This document shows, piece after piece, positions 34,970 to 44,102 of a DNA stretch of 64,000 bases. Source of the stretch: Chryseobacterium sp. 7 (GTDB lineage Bacteria; Bacteroidota; Bacteroidia; Flavobacteriales; Weeksellaceae); contig NZ_RCCA01000001.1 of NCBI RefSeq assembly GCF_003663845.1, positions 2,046,001 to 2,110,000 on the forward strand. The letters are read 5' to 3'. The notes below the pieces were generated by a model. It saw only the letters and a list, made by a program, of their open reading frames with translations. It was not told the origin of the DNA and made no database searches. Position 1 is the stretch's first letter, and each line of letters starts with the position of its first letter. Both the position numbers and the translations under genes were made by a program.

Positions 34970-35746
34970 ATGGTTTTATTGAGTTTTGATATTGAAGAAT
35001 TTGATATGCCATTAGAATATAAGGGTGAAATTCCCTTTGAAAAGCAGATTTCAATTTCACAGACGGGATTAGAGAGAATTCTCGATATCCTTAAAAAACA
35101 TAATGCCAAAGCTACTTTCTTTTCCACAGTAGTCTTTGCAGAAAACAGTAAAAACCTTATTGAAAGGTTATTAAAAGAAGGCCATGAACTGGCTTCGCAC
35201 ACTTGGTTTCATTCAGAATTTGAAGAGAAACACTTAAAGGAATCAAGAGAAAGGCTGGAAGAATTATTCTCCACAAAGGTTACCGGATTAAGAATGCCGA
35301 GAATGATGCCTGTAGACGAAAAAGAAGTGGAAAGAGCAGGATATTCCTACAATTCCTCCATCAATCCTACATTTTTACCGGGAAGATATAATAATTTAAA
35401 AGTATCCAGAACGTATTTCAAAGAAGGAAATGTAACGCAGGTTCCGGCTTCTGTTTCTCCTAATTTCAGAATTCCTTTATTTTGGTTAAGCTTTCACAAC
35501 TTTCCTTTATTTTTCTATAAAAAACTGGCTTCGGACAGTTTGAAAAAAGATAAATATCTGAATATTTATTTTCATCCGTGGGAATTTGCAGAAATCAAAG
35601 ACGAAGCTTTTAAACTTCCTGGATTTACCGTAAAAAACTCCGGAAGAGAGATGGTAGAAAGATTTGATTCGTTTGTAGGCTGGCTGAAAGAAAAAGGACA
35701 TGCATTCGGAACATTTCAGGAATTTCAAAAACAGATAGAACGATGA
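34970..35746 (+). CDS. Polysaccharide deacetylase family protein (NodB homology)
   Basis: 258 residues. Motif 1 LLSFDIEEFD supplies the catalytic aspartates, motif 2 GHELASHTWFHSEFEE the His-x3-His zinc ligands, and motif 3 GLRMPRMMPVDE the substrate-groove arginine. NIYFHPWEFAE is the late His motif. There is no signal peptide, so it acts in the cytoplasm, presumably on a lipid-linked glycan intermediate made by the neighbouring glycosyltransferases. The stop overlaps the next ATG by four bases. Confidence 0.88.
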   Translation: MVLLSFDIEEFDMPLEYKGEIPFEKQISISQTGLERILDILKKHNAKATFFSTVVFAENSKNLIERLLKEGHELASHTWFHSEFEEKHLKESRERLEELFSTKVTGLRMPRMMPVDEKEVERAGYSYNSSINPTFLPGRYNNLKVSRTYFKEGNVTQVPASVSPNFRIPLFWLSFHNFPLFFYKKLASDSLKKDKYLNIYFHPWEFAEIKDEAFKLPGFTVKNSGREMVERFDSFVGWLKEKGHAFGTFQEFQKQIER

Positions 35747-36840
35747 AGATTGCCTTTGATGCAAAACGGTTTTTCCACAATACATCCGGTTTGGGAAATT
35801 ACTCGAGAGATCTGGTAAGAATCCTTTCAGAATACGGACCGGAGAATGAATATCTGTTACTGAATAAAAACAAATCGGAGAGGGGAAAAGATATTCTGAA
35901 CCGACCTAATGTTCATTTTGTTGAAACTTCAAAAGGAAGCCTTTCCCGCCAATTGAAAATGGGTAAAGATGCCCAAAAACAAGATGCAGATATTTTCCAT
36001 GGCTTATCCGGGGAACTTCCTTTAAAATGGGATCCAAAACCCATTAAAAAGGTGGTTACCATTCATGATCTGATCTTTGTAAGATATCCGCAGTATTATT
36101 CTTTTTTTGACAGGAGAATCCATTTCTGGAAGTTTAAAAAAGCAGCTGATTCGGCTGATAAAATCATCGCTATTTCAGAACAGACCAAAAAAGATATTAT
36201 CCAGTATTTAAAGGTTCCCGAGACGAAGATTGAAGTTATTTATCAGGGGTGTCATCATGCTTTTAAAGAACAGCAGTCTCCGGAACTCATGCAGGCTGTA
36301 AAAGAGAAATTTAAGCTTCCGGAAAGGTTTATACTGAATGTTGGAACCATCGAAGACCGTAAAAATCTATTGAATGTTGTAAAAGCAATCAACGGAACTG
36401 GAATTCCATTAATCGTAGTGGGCAGGAAGACCAAATATTACCAGAAAATAGAAAGTTTTCTGAAAAAGAATAAAATGGAAAACCAGGTGCTCTTCCTTGA
36501 AGGAGTTTCTATGGATGAACTGGCTTGTCTCTATAAACTTGCAGATATTTTTGTTTATCCAAGTTTCTTTGAAGGCTTCGGAATTCCTGTGATTGAGGCA
36601 CTTTTCTCCAAAACTGTAGTAGTTACAAGCAACACAAGTTGTCTGCCGGAAGCAGGAGGAAAAGATTCTGTATATGTAAATCCTGACAATGATCTCGATA
36701 TCCGGGCGAAAATTAAATTTCTCTGGGAAAATGAATCCGAGAGAAAACGCCGTGAGGAAAAGGGTTTCGAGTTTGTTCAGAAGTTTAATGACGAACCCAT
36801 TGCGAAAGAATTGATAAAGTTCTATCAAAAAATTATCTGA
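35743..36840 (+). CDS. Glycosyltransferase family 4
   Basis: 365 residues, GT-B fold. The N-terminal domain begins MKIAFDAKRFFHNTSGLGNYSRDLVRIL with HDLIFVRYPQYY. The C-terminal nucleotide-sugar domain has LNVGTIEDRKNLLNVVKAI, and the hallmark YPSFFEGFGIPVIEAL (E-x7-E) at about 272-287 identifies GT4 retaining transferases. Last gene of the glycan run, its ATG inside the deacetylase stop (overlap 4). The product sugar cannot be inferred. Confidence 0.92.
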   Translation: MKIAFDAKRFFHNTSGLGNYSRDLVRILSEYGPENEYLLLNKNKSERGKDILNRPNVHFVETSKGSLSRQLKMGKDAQKQDADIFHGLSGELPLKWDPKPIKKVVTIHDLIFVRYPQYYSFFDRRIHFWKFKKAADSADKIIAISEQTKKDIIQYLKVPETKIEVIYQGCHHAFKEQQSPELMQAVKEKFKLPERFILNVGTIEDRKNLLNVVKAINGTGIPLIVVGRKTKYYQKIESFLKKNKMENQVLFLEGVSMDELACLYKLADIFVYPSFFEGFGIPVIEALFSKTVVVTSNTSCLPEAGGKDSVYVNPDNDLDIRAKIKFLWENESERKRREEKGFEFVQKFNDEPIAKELIKFYQKII

Positions 36841-36846
36841 AAAAAG

Positions 36847-36876
36847 TTTGCATTTTAAAAATAAATCCTACATTTG
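36847..36876 (+). promoter_or_regulatory. Promoter of the histidine operon
   Basis: TTTG (36847-36850), an 18-base spacer and TACATTTG (36869-36876): an ideal Bacteroidetes housekeeping promoter. Transcription would start around 36883, just before the leader-peptide ATG. Confidence 0.75.
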
Positions 36877-36893
36877 CATCATAATTCAATACA

Positions 36894-36941
36894 ATGAAAC
36901 CAACATTTTTAGCATTACATCATTATCATCATCTCTGCTAG
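36894..36941 (+). CDS. Histidine operon leader peptide
   Basis: A 15-codon frame, MKPTFLALHHYHHLC, with four His codons within five (CAT CAT TAT CAT CAT). It lies between a consensus promoter and a terminator hairpin, directly ahead of hisG. Its stop codon TAG (36939-36941) overlaps the antiterminator arm AGACGG (36940-36945). A ribosome stalled at the His codons would leave this arm free, and a ribosome that reaches the stop would cover it. This is the arrangement of enteric his attenuation, although the peptide itself is not recognisably homologous to HisL. Confidence 0.85.
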   Translation: MKPTFLALHHYHHLC

Positions 36942-37016
36942 ACGGAATTGATTGATATAAGTATATGCTAAAATCAAAAATAATTAAAACCGTCTGAGTA
37001 AATTGACGGTTTTTTT
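36940..37016 (+). promoter_or_regulatory. Transcription attenuator of the histidine operon
   Basis: Terminator stem AAAACCGTC (36986-36994) with GACGGTTTT (37005-37013), loop TGAGTAAATT, followed by a T run to 37016. The competing antiterminator pairs AGACGG (36940-36945) with CCGTCT (36990-36995), so both cannot form together. The control signal is translation of the His-rich leader peptide. Confidence 0.8.
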
Positions 37017-37084
37017 GTTTCCTGAATTCTCCTCAGAAATTTCAATAGATCAGTTTTTATTTGCTCGGACCCAAAAAAGGCAAA

Positions 37085-37942
37085 ATGAGTAAATTAAAAA
37101 TTGCGATCCAAAAAAGCGGCCGGCTTTATGAAGAATCTCTTCAGCTTCTCAAAGACTGCGGAATCTTCGTCAACAACGGTAAAGACCAACTTAAAGTTTC
37201 AGTAGATAACTTTCCGATGGAAATCATGTACCTTCGGAACTCAGACATCCCTCAATATCTGGAAGACGGAGTGGTGGATGTTGCCATTCTTGGTGAAAAT
37301 CTCCTGATAGAAAAAGGTAAAAATATCAAGACTGTTCAGAAGCTTGGTTTTTCAAAATGCCGTGTTTCATTGGCTGTTCCCAAAGAAGTAGAAACCGATG
37401 AACTTTCTTATTTTCAGGGTAAAAAAATTGCTACTTCATATCCCAATACCCTTAAAAGCTTTTTGGAAAAAGAAGGAATTGTATCAGATATCCACATTAT
37501 TTCCGGTTCTGTAGAAATAGCTCCTAATATAGGCTTGGCAGATGGAATATGCGATATTGTAAGTTCCGGAAGTACTCTATTCAAAAACGGATTAAGGGAA
37601 ACGGTTACTTTGCTGAAATCGGAGGCTGTTTTGGCTCAAACGCCTCAGTTAACACTCGAAAAAGAAGCTATTCTTGAAAAATTCGTCTTCAGAATCAAGT
37701 CCGTTTTAAAAGCAAAAAATTCTAAATACATTCTGATGAATGTTCCCAACGAAAAAATCCAGAAAATTGCTGATGTTCTTCCCGTATTAAAAAGCCCCAC
37801 AGTCATTCCGCTTGCAGAAGAGGGCTGGAGCAGTATTCACTCCGTGATTGATGAAGAACGTTTCTGGGATGTCATCGACGAACTCAAAGAAAATGGTGCT
37901 CAGGATATCCTAATCATCCCAATTGATAAAATGGTTATTTAA
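37085..37942 (+). CDS. hisG: ATP phosphoribosyltransferase (long form)
   Basis: First step of histidine synthesis, joining ATP and PRPP; cytosolic hexamer with feedback inhibition by histidine. 285 residues from the ATG at 37085 (MSKLKIAIQKSGRLYEES, normal family start). The frame extends eight codons further up, but that part is inside the attenuator distal region. The PRPP loop region GLADGICDIVSSGSTLFKNGL (about 154-174) and the C-terminal regulatory domain (about 210-285, LMNVPNEKIQKIADVLPVLKSPTVIPL) mark the long form that needs no HisZ. Confidence 0.95.
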   Translation: MSKLKIAIQKSGRLYEESLQLLKDCGIFVNNGKDQLKVSVDNFPMEIMYLRNSDIPQYLEDGVVDVAILGENLLIEKGKNIKTVQKLGFSKCRVSLAVPKEVETDELSYFQGKKIATSYPNTLKSFLEKEGIVSDIHIISGSVEIAPNIGLADGICDIVSSGSTLFKNGLRETVTLLKSEAVLAQTPQLTLEKEAILEKFVFRIKSVLKAKNSKYILMNVPNEKIQKIADVLPVLKSPTVIPLAEEGWSSIHSVIDEERFWDVIDELKENGAQDILIIPIDKMVI

Positions 37943-37959
37943 AAAATGTAATTAATCAT

Positions 37960-38084
37960 CAAGATCATTAAGATATGAAGAATAGTTAAGGTTCGTCAGA
38001 GATGAATGAATAAACAAATCTTAATAAATAGCTTCAGCTATGATCTTTATAAAACTTAACAACTTAAAAGAATCTTAATGGTTC
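37960..38084. repeat. Dispersed imperfect palindrome, copy 1 (hisG-hisD gap)
   Basis: Ends ATCATTAAG and CTTAATGGT are inverted, with a central hairpin ATAGCT-TC-AGCTAT (38028-38041). Shares long blocks with the copy at 40811-40940, such as GTTAAG-TTC-TCAG and ATAGCTTCAGCTATG. Confidence 0.75.
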
Positions 38085-38106
38085 AAAGAAAAAATTAAAA
38101 AGTACA

Positions 38107-39381
38107 ATGAAAATATACAGATATCCCACAAAAGACACCTGGACAGACCTGGTAAAACGTCCTGTTCTTGAGCAGAAAGAAATTTCAGGTCTGATTACAG
38201 AAATATTCGTAGAAGTTGAAAAAAATGGAGATAAAGCTTTAATAGAATTCAACAAAAAGTTTGATAAAGCAGAAACTAAGAGCATAAAAGTTTCTGATGC
38301 TGAAATCCAGGAGGCTGAAAAGCAGCTCAATGATGAATTGAAACAGGCTATTCAACAGGCTAAAGAAAATATTTCAGTATTTCACGCCTCTCAAAAACAG
38401 GAAATTCAGAAAGTTGAAACGACAAAAGGAGTTGTTTGCTGGCGTGAAAACCGTGCTGTAGAAAAAGTGGGAATTTATATTCCGGGAGGAACGGCTCCTT
38501 TGTTCTCTACGGTATTGATGCTTGCAGTTCCTGCGAACCTGGCCGGATGTAAAGAAATAGTGCTGTGCACACCACCGGATAAGAATGGAAATGTCAATCC
38601 TGCAATTCTTTATGCAGCAAAGCTTTGCGGAGTTTCGGAAATCTTTAAAGCAGGTGGAGCGCAGGCTATTGCAGCTATGACTTTTGGAACAGAAAGTATT
38701 CCCGCTGTTAATAAAATTTTTGGCCCCGGAAATCAGTTTGTGGTTGCAGGAAAAGAATATGCACAACGTTACGGAGTTGCTATTGATATGCCTGCCGGAC
38801 CGAGTGAAGTTCTTGTGATTGCAGATGAACAGGCCGTTCCTGATTTTTGCGCTGCAGATCTTCTTTCTCAGGCAGAACACGGCAGTGACAGTCAGGTTGT
38901 GTTTATTACTACAGACCTTAAAGTATTTGAAGAGACAATAGAGGCAGTTGGACAGCAAATCAAAGAATTACCGAGAAATGAATTTGCCGCTCAGGCTTTG
39001 GAAAACAGCTCTTTTATTTTAGTGAATTCTCTGGAGGAAGCGCTAGATTTCAGTAATCTTTATGCTCCGGAACACCTTATTCTGGCAATTAATGATTTTG
39101 AAAAATATATTCCGGTGATTCAGAATGCTGGCTCCGTTTTCCTTGGAAACTATTCCTGTGAGAGCGCCGGAGATTATGCCAGCGGAACAAATCACACGCT
39201 TCCTACCAATGCTTATGCAAAAAATTACAGCGGAGTATCGCTGGATAGCTTTGTGAAAAAAATAACATTTCAGCAGCTTTCAAAAGAAGGTCTTCAGAAT
39301 TTAGGAAAAACAATAGAGCTTATGGCAGAAGCAGAAGGTCTGTTTGCTCACAAAAATGCAGTGTCAATAAGATTAAGGTAA
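38107..39381 (+). CDS. hisD: Histidinol dehydrogenase
   Basis: NAD-dependent two-step oxidation of L-histidinol to histidine, last step of the pathway; zinc enzyme, cytosolic. 424 residues, full length. Visible: YIPGGTAPLFSTVLMLAVPA, GPGNQFVVAGKEYAQRYGVAIDMPAGPSEVLVIAD, LSQAEHGSDSQVVF (zinc ligands Gln and His), and DYASGTNHTLPTNAYAKNYSGVSLDSF at the C-terminal part. Starts 22 bases beyond repeat copy 1. Confidence 0.97.
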   Translation: MKIYRYPTKDTWTDLVKRPVLEQKEISGLITEIFVEVEKNGDKALIEFNKKFDKAETKSIKVSDAEIQEAEKQLNDELKQAIQQAKENISVFHASQKQEIQKVETTKGVVCWRENRAVEKVGIYIPGGTAPLFSTVLMLAVPANLAGCKEIVLCTPPDKNGNVNPAILYAAKLCGVSEIFKAGGAQAIAAMTFGTESIPAVNKIFGPGNQFVVAGKEYAQRYGVAIDMPAGPSEVLVIADEQAVPDFCAADLLSQAEHGSDSQVVFITTDLKVFEETIEAVGQQIKELPRNEFAAQALENSSFILVNSLEEALDFSNLYAPEHLILAINDFEKYIPVIQNAGSVFLGNYSCESAGDYASGTNHTLPTNAYAKNYSGVSLDSFVKKITFQQLSKEGLQNLGKTIELMAEAEGLFAHKNAVSIRLR

Positions 39382-39390
39382 GAATGTTGG

Positions 39391-39579
39391 AAAACGCAAA
39401 GACGCAAAATAATATTGTAAAACATATTTTTTAGGACGCAAAGATTTTATCTCCGATAAAATTGAATAATGTATATAAAAACACAAAACAATGCCTATAC
39501 TCTTGCTGAAAATCTTAGATTTTCTTGCGCCTTAAAAAAGTGTTACAGAATTAAAAAACTTTGCGCCCTTGCGTTTATC
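39391..39579. repeat. Second repeat class with CGCAAAGACGCAAA ends (hisD-hisC gap)
   Basis: Left end AAAACGCAAAGACGCAAAAT (39391-39410) and right end AACTTTGCGCCCTTGCGTTT (39557-39576) are near-complementary, with further GGACGCAAAG and TTGCGCC copies inside. A dispersed-repeat style element that fills the first half of the 384-base hisD-hisC gap. Confidence 0.6.
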
Positions 39580-39589
39580 AAAAAAATTG

Positions 39590-39719
39590 AACCATTAAGA
39601 AAATGAAGCTTTTAAGTAATGTTAAGATTTAAATACATTTGAATTTAGCTCACTGCTTAATAAAAATCGCAAGATATTTTCTTCATTATTCTTAATCACT
39701 TAATCCAGCTTAATGGTTT
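39590..39719. repeat. Dispersed imperfect palindrome, copy 2 (hisD-hisC gap)
   Basis: ACCATTAAG (39591-39599) and CTTAATGGT (39709-39717) form inverted ends like copies 1 and 3. The interior differs and lacks the ATAGCTTCAGCTAT hairpin. Confidence 0.65.
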
Positions 39720-39765
39720 AAAAACGGTTTTATATTAAATCATTTTTTTAAAGAAAATCAATACA

Positions 39766-40791
39766 ATGAAAAATAGCAGTATCAAAACACTCGTAAGAGA
39801 AAATATATTACAATTACAGCCCTACATCAGTTTCAGGGATCATAATGAATTCAACGCTCCGGTAATGCTGGATGCGAATGAAAGTCCTTTTGGAGAATGT
39901 AACCGTTATCCGGATTCTACCCAAAAAAGGCTTAAAAGCAAGCTTGCGGGGCTTAAAAATGTTTCACCCTCACAGATTGCCATAGGAAACGGAAGTGACG
40001 AGCTGATAGACCTTATCATTAAAATTTTCTGTGAACCTAAAAAAGATGCCGTTCTGATGATGAATCCGTCATTTGCGATGTATGGTTTCTATGCAGCAAT
40101 CAATGAGAATAAAGTTTTGAAACTGGATTTGAATGAAAACTTTGAAATCGTAAAAGACAATTTCTTAAAAGCGGCAGAAGATCCTTCCCTGAAGATTTTC
40201 TTTTTATGTTCACCTAATAATCCTACAGGAAACAGTGTAGATGATATTGAATTTTATCTTCAGAATTTTAATGGAATCGTTGTAGTAGATGAAGCTTATA
40301 TCGAATTCTCTGGTAAAAAATCAAGTCTGGAACTGTTGGATCAATATTCTAACTTGATTGTACTGCAGACTTTTTCTAAAGCATGGGGATTTGCCGGAGC
40401 AAGAGTAGGTATGGCTTATGCATCCGAAGAGACTATTACCCTGATTAATACCGTAAAAGCGCCTTATAATGTGAATGTTTTGAGCCAGGAATTGATTTTA
40501 AAGACATTGGAGGAAGAAAATAAGCTTCAGGAGAACGTAACTCGTATTCTGGAAGAGAGAACATGGTTAAAACAGCAGTTTGAAGGAATTACATGCATTA
40601 AGAAAATATTTTCAACAGATGCTAATTTCTTTCTGATCAGAATGGAAAATGTTGACAATGTCTATGCAAAAATGTTGGATGAAGAAATTTTAACCAGCAG
40701 AAGAGACCCGGCTATTCCTGGATGTATCAGGATTAATGTGGGTAACCGTTCGGAAAATGAAAAACTAATTAACCTTTTAAAAAGAATATAA
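39766..40791 (+). CDS. hisC: Histidinol-phosphate aminotransferase
   Basis: PLP-dependent transamination of imidazole acetol phosphate to histidinol phosphate. 341 residues, class I/II aminotransferase fold. Features: LDANESPFGECNRYPDSTQKRLKSKLAGL, GNGSDELIDLIIKIFCEP (phosphate-group binding), CSPNNPTGNSV, VVDEAYIEFS with the Asp contacting PLP, the Schiff-base lysine in LQTFSKAWGFAGARVGMA (SKAWG), and RINVGNRSEN near the end. It follows repeat copy 2. Confidence 0.96.
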   Translation: MKNSSIKTLVRENILQLQPYISFRDHNEFNAPVMLDANESPFGECNRYPDSTQKRLKSKLAGLKNVSPSQIAIGNGSDELIDLIIKIFCEPKKDAVLMMNPSFAMYGFYAAINENKVLKLDLNENFEIVKDNFLKAAEDPSLKIFFLCSPNNPTGNSVDDIEFYLQNFNGIVVVDEAYIEFSGKKSSLELLDQYSNLIVLQTFSKAWGFAGARVGMAYASEETITLINTVKAPYNVNVLSQELILKTLEEENKLQENVTRILEERTWLKQQFEGITCIKKIFSTDANFFLIRMENVDNVYAKMLDEEILTSRRDPAIPGCIRINVGNRSENEKLINLLKRI

Positions 40792-40810
40792 TATAGCTTG
40801 TTAAAATATA

Positions 40811-40940
40811 AACCATTAAGAGAAACGAAGATAATAAGAAAAGTTAAGATTCATCAGGATGAATAAAATGCAACGCTAAATTAATAGCTTCAGCTATGTT
40901 CTTAATACTTCTGAATCACTTAAAAAAGCTTAATGGTTAA
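40811..40940. repeat. Dispersed imperfect palindrome, copy 3 (hisC-hisB gap)
   Basis: AACCATTAAG (40811-40820) and CTTAATGGTTAA (40929-40940) are inverted ends. Central hairpin ATAGCT-TC-AGCTAT at 40884-40897, identical to copy 1. The right end contains an ATG in frame with hisB that should not be taken as the start. Confidence 0.75.
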
Positions 40941-40956
40941 AAAAATAAAAAAACAT

Positions 40957-42051
40957 ATGAAAAAAGTACTCTTTATAGACCGTGACGGAACATTGATCAT
41001 TGAACCGCCTACAGATTTTCAGGTAGACTCTCTGGAAAAGCTTGAGTTTTATCCGGGAGTTTTTCAAAACCTGGCAAAAATTGTCAGTGAGCTGGATTAC
41101 GAGCTGGTGATGGTAACCAATCAAGACGGGTTGGGAACGGATAGTTTTCCTGAAGAAGATTTCATAAAACCCCATGCAAAAATGTTGCAGGCATTTGAAA
41201 ATGAAGGAATCATTTTTAGTGATATTTTAATTGATAAAAGCTTTGAATCCGAAAATCTTCCTACCAGAAAACCAGGAATCGGAATGCTGAGTAAATATAT
41301 TTATGGAAACTATGATCTTGAAAATTCCTATGTAATTGGCGATCGAAGTACGGATGTTCAACTTGCTAAAAATCTGAAATCTAAAGCTATTTATCTTAAT
41401 CAAAACTTAAATACAGAAGCCGAGTTATCTACAGCACAGTGGTCAGAGATTTATCAGTTCTTAAAATCAGGAATGAGGAAAGCCAAAGTCTCCAGAAAAA
41501 CCAATGAAACTGATATTGAAATTGAAGTCAATCTTGATGGAAATGGTAAGTCAGATATTTCAACCGGACTTCACTTTTTTGATCACATGCTGGATCAGAT
41601 TGCGAGACACGGAAATATGGATCTTACGATTAAAGTAAACGGAGACCTTGCTGTAGATGAGCACCACACCATTGAAGATACAGGGATTGTATTGGGAGAA
41701 GCCATTTTAAAAGCATTAGGAAAGAAAAAAGGAATTGAAAGATATGGTTTCCTGCTTCCGATGGATGATTGTCTCTCTCAGGTGGCTATTGACTTTGGCG
41801 GAAGACCATGGTTGGTTTGGGATGCTCCGTTTAAAAGAGAAAAGATAGGGGATATGCCTACCGAAATGTTTTATCACTTTTTTAAGTCCTTTACGGATGC
41901 CTCAAAATCCAATCTGAATATCAAAGCAGAAGGAGATAATGAACACCACAAAATAGAATCCATCTTTAAAGCCTTTGCAAAAGCCGTTAAAATGGCGGTA
42001 AATCAATCGGATACTAATTACAGTTTACCTTCTACAAAAGGAAGTTTATAA
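40957..42051 (+). CDS. hisB: Bifunctional histidinol-phosphatase / imidazoleglycerol-phosphate dehydratase
   Basis: Two catalytic parts in 364 residues. Residues 1-165 are a HAD phosphatase ([13 protein letters not shown] with the nucleophile Asp, [33 protein letters not shown]). Residues 170-364 are the dehydratase with the two-repeat manganese site ([69 protein letters not shown]). Start at 40957 because the catalytic strand begins there, and the longer frame begins within repeat copy 3. Confidence 0.95.
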   Translation: MKKVLFIDRDGTLIIEPPTDFQVDSLEKLEFYPGVFQNLAKIVSELDYELVMVTNQDGLGTDSFPEEDFIKPHAKMLQAFENEGIIFSDILIDKSFESENLPTRKPGIGMLSKYIYGNYDLENSYVIGDRSTDVQLAKNLKSKAIYLNQNLNTEAELSTAQWSEIYQFLKSGMRKAKVSRKTNETDIEIEVNLDGNGKSDISTGLHFFDHMLDQIARHGNMDLTIKVNGDLAVDEHHTIEDTGIVLGEAILKALGKKKGIERYGFLLPMDDCLSQVAIDFGGRPWLVWDAPFKREKIGDMPTEMFYHFFKSFTDASKSNLNIKAEGDNEHHKIESIFKAFAKAVKMAVNQSDTNYSLPSTKGSL

Positions 42052-42053
42052 AT

Positions 42054-42632
42054 ATGATTGCCATAATAAAATACAACGGAGGAAATGTGAACTCTGTCCA
42101 GAATGCCCTCAACAGGCTGAATGTTGATTCTGTGATTACAGATGATCCTGAGCAGATTTTAAAAGCTGATAAAGTGATTTTTCCAGGCGTTGGAGAAGCT
42201 TCGTCTACCATGAAACTTCTGAAAGAAAGAGCACTTGATCTCCTGATTCCAAGTCTTAAACAGCCTGTTTTAGGAATATGTCTGGGAATGCAGTTGATGT
42301 GTAAAGGAAATGAAGAAGGGGATACCGAAGGAATGGGAATTTTTGATATCAAGGTCAGAAAATTTCCGGCAAAGGATATTGTTCCGCACATGGGCTGGAA
42401 TACACTTTCAGAGCAGAAATCACCATTGTTTTCAGGAATCGAAAAAAATAATGATGTCTATTTTGTTCACAGTTATTATTGTGAACTCTCAGACTTTACC
42501 ACTTCTGTTTGTGATTATATCCTGCCATTCAGTGCTTCATTACAGAAAGACAATTTTTTTGCGGTACAATTTCATCCTGAAAAATCAGGAATCGTAGGAA
42601 ATCAGATTGTTAAGAACTTTATAAATTTATAA
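42054..42632 (+). CDS. hisH: Imidazole glycerol phosphate synthase, glutamine amidotransferase subunit
   Basis: Supplies ammonia from glutamine to HisF. 192 residues, class I amidotransferase. Start [21 protein letters not shown], nucleophile Cys in [17 protein letters not shown], His and Glu of the triad in [10 protein letters not shown] near the C-terminus. Three bases after hisB and overlapping the hisA start by one base. Confidence 0.96.
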   Translation: MIAIIKYNGGNVNSVQNALNRLNVDSVITDDPEQILKADKVIFPGVGEASSTMKLLKERALDLLIPSLKQPVLGICLGMQLMCKGNEEGDTEGMGIFDIKVRKFPAKDIVPHMGWNTLSEQKSPLFSGIEKNNDVYFVHSYYCELSDFTTSVCDYILPFSASLQKDNFFAVQFHPEKSGIVGNQIVKNFINL

Positions 42633-43357
42633 TGATGAAAATAATTCCGGCTATTGATATTATTGACGGCAAATGTGTCCGCCTGTCAAAAGGAGATTAT
42701 AACACAAAGAAAATATATAATGAAGACCCTGTAGAAGTGGCGAAAGAATTTGAAAGTTTCGGCATTAAGTTTCTTCACCTGGTGGATCTTGATGGAGCAA
42801 AATCAAAGCATATTGTCAATCAGAAGGTTCTTGAAAATATTGCTCAGTCTACTTCGCTGCATATTGATTTTGGGGGAGGATTAAAAACTCAGGAAGATAT
42901 TGAAACAGCTTTCAATTCTGGGGCAAAACAGATTACTTTAGGAAGTATTGCGGTGCAAAATCCTGAGTTCTGCTATGAAATGATCCAAAAATATGGTGCT
43001 GAGAAAATTATTCTTGGCGCTGATTGTGACAACAGAAAAATTAAAACTTCCGGATGGCTTGAAGAAAGTGATAATGACATCATTGATTTTATCCTTCAGT
43101 ATCAGGAAAAAGGAATACAATCCACAATATGCACTGATATTGCAAAAGATGGGATGCTGGAAGGTCCGTCAACCGGGCTTTATATTGAGATTTTATATAA
43201 AACATCAGTTCAGCTTGTAGCAAGCGGTGGTATTTCCGGTATTGTTGACGTGTATAAAATGAAAGATATCGGGTGTACAGGGACAATCATCGGAAAAGCA
43301 ATTTATGAAGGAAAAATAAGCTTACAACAACTTCAAAATTTTATTGAAAATGCTTAA
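42632..43357 (+). CDS. hisA: Phosphoribosylformimino-AICAR phosphate isomerase
   Basis: Amadori isomerisation of ProFAR to PRFAR, TIM barrel, 241 residues. Motifs [17 protein letters not shown] (catalytic Asp in the first strand), [31 protein letters not shown], and [17 protein letters not shown] (second catalytic Asp), with [14 protein letters not shown] as phosphate grip. The start may be the first or second of two consecutive ATGs. Overlaps hisH by one base and hisF by eight. Confidence 0.95.
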   Translation: MMKIIPAIDIIDGKCVRLSKGDYNTKKIYNEDPVEVAKEFESFGIKFLHLVDLDGAKSKHIVNQKVLENIAQSTSLHIDFGGGLKTQEDIETAFNSGAKQITLGSIAVQNPEFCYEMIQKYGAEKIILGADCDNRKIKTSGWLEESDNDIIDFILQYQEKGIQSTICTDIAKDGMLEGPSTGLYIEILYKTSVQLVASGGISGIVDVYKMKDIGCTGTIIGKAIYEGKISLQQLQNFIENA

Positions 43358-44102
43358 AAAAAGAATTATTCCATGTCTGGATATCAAAGATGGGGCTACG
43401 GTGAAAGGAATCAATTTTGAAGATCTTAAAAATGCAGGAGATCCCGTAGAGCTTGCCAAAAAATATGAACAGGAAGGAGCAGATGAGCTTGTTTTTCTTG
43501 ATATTACTGCAACTATTGAAAACAGAAAAACCTTTGTAGATTTGGTAAAAGATATTGCAAAAGAGCTCAGCATTCCTTTTACCGTGGGAGGTGGAATTTC
43601 GTCTGTGGAAGATGTCAGAAAGCTTCTGGAAGCAGGAGCAGACAAAATCAGTATCAATTCCTCAGCGGTAAAAAATCCGGCACTTATTTCTGAGTTAGCT
43701 CAAGAATTCGGTAGCCAATGCGTTGTGGTGGCTATTGATACAAGGATGGTGGCTGATAAAGACCTGGTTCACATCAAAGGCGGAAGAGAAGCCACAGAAC
43801 TTTCTACAGTAGAATGGGCAAAAAAAGCTGAGTCCCTCGGAGCAGGAGAAATTCTGCTGACTTCTATGGATGGCGATGGCACAAAAAATGGCTTTGATCT
43901 TCGCATTACAAAGCTGGTTTCTGAAGCGGTAGGTATTCCGGTGATTGCTTCAGGCGGTGCTGGTGCTGTGGATGACTTTGTTAAAGTATTCAATGAAACA
44001 AAAGCTACAGGAGGATTGGCAGCCAGTATTTTCCATTTTAATGAAATAGGGATTCAGGATTTAAAACAAGAGTTAAAAACTCAAAAAATAGAAGTACGAT
44101 GA
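43350..44102 (+). CDS. hisF: Imidazole glycerol phosphate synthase, cyclase subunit
   Basis: TIM-barrel partner of HisH, converting PRFAR to IGP and AICAR. 250 residues from [21 protein letters not shown], the normal family opening, so I chose 43350 over the ATG two codons earlier. Motifs [60 protein letters not shown] with catalytic Asp, and [11 protein letters not shown]. Overlaps hisA by 8 bases and hisIE by 4. Confidence 0.96.
   Translation: MLKKRIIPCLDIKDGATVKGINFEDLKNAGDPVELAKKYEQEGADELVFLDITATIENRKTFVDLVKDIAKELSIPFTVGGGISSVEDVRKLLEAGADKISINSSAVKNPALISELAQEFGSQCVVVAIDTRMVADKDLVHIKGGREATELSTVEWAKKAESLGAGEILLTSMDGDGTKNGFDLRITKLVSEAVGIPVIASGGAGAVDDFVKVFNETKATGGLAASIFHFNEIGIQDLKQELKTQKIEVR

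Noticed and set aside
40933..40956. Longer hisB start at 40933
   Set aside because: The ATG is part of the right end of dispersed repeat copy 3. The catalytic phosphatase strand begins at the Met at 40957.
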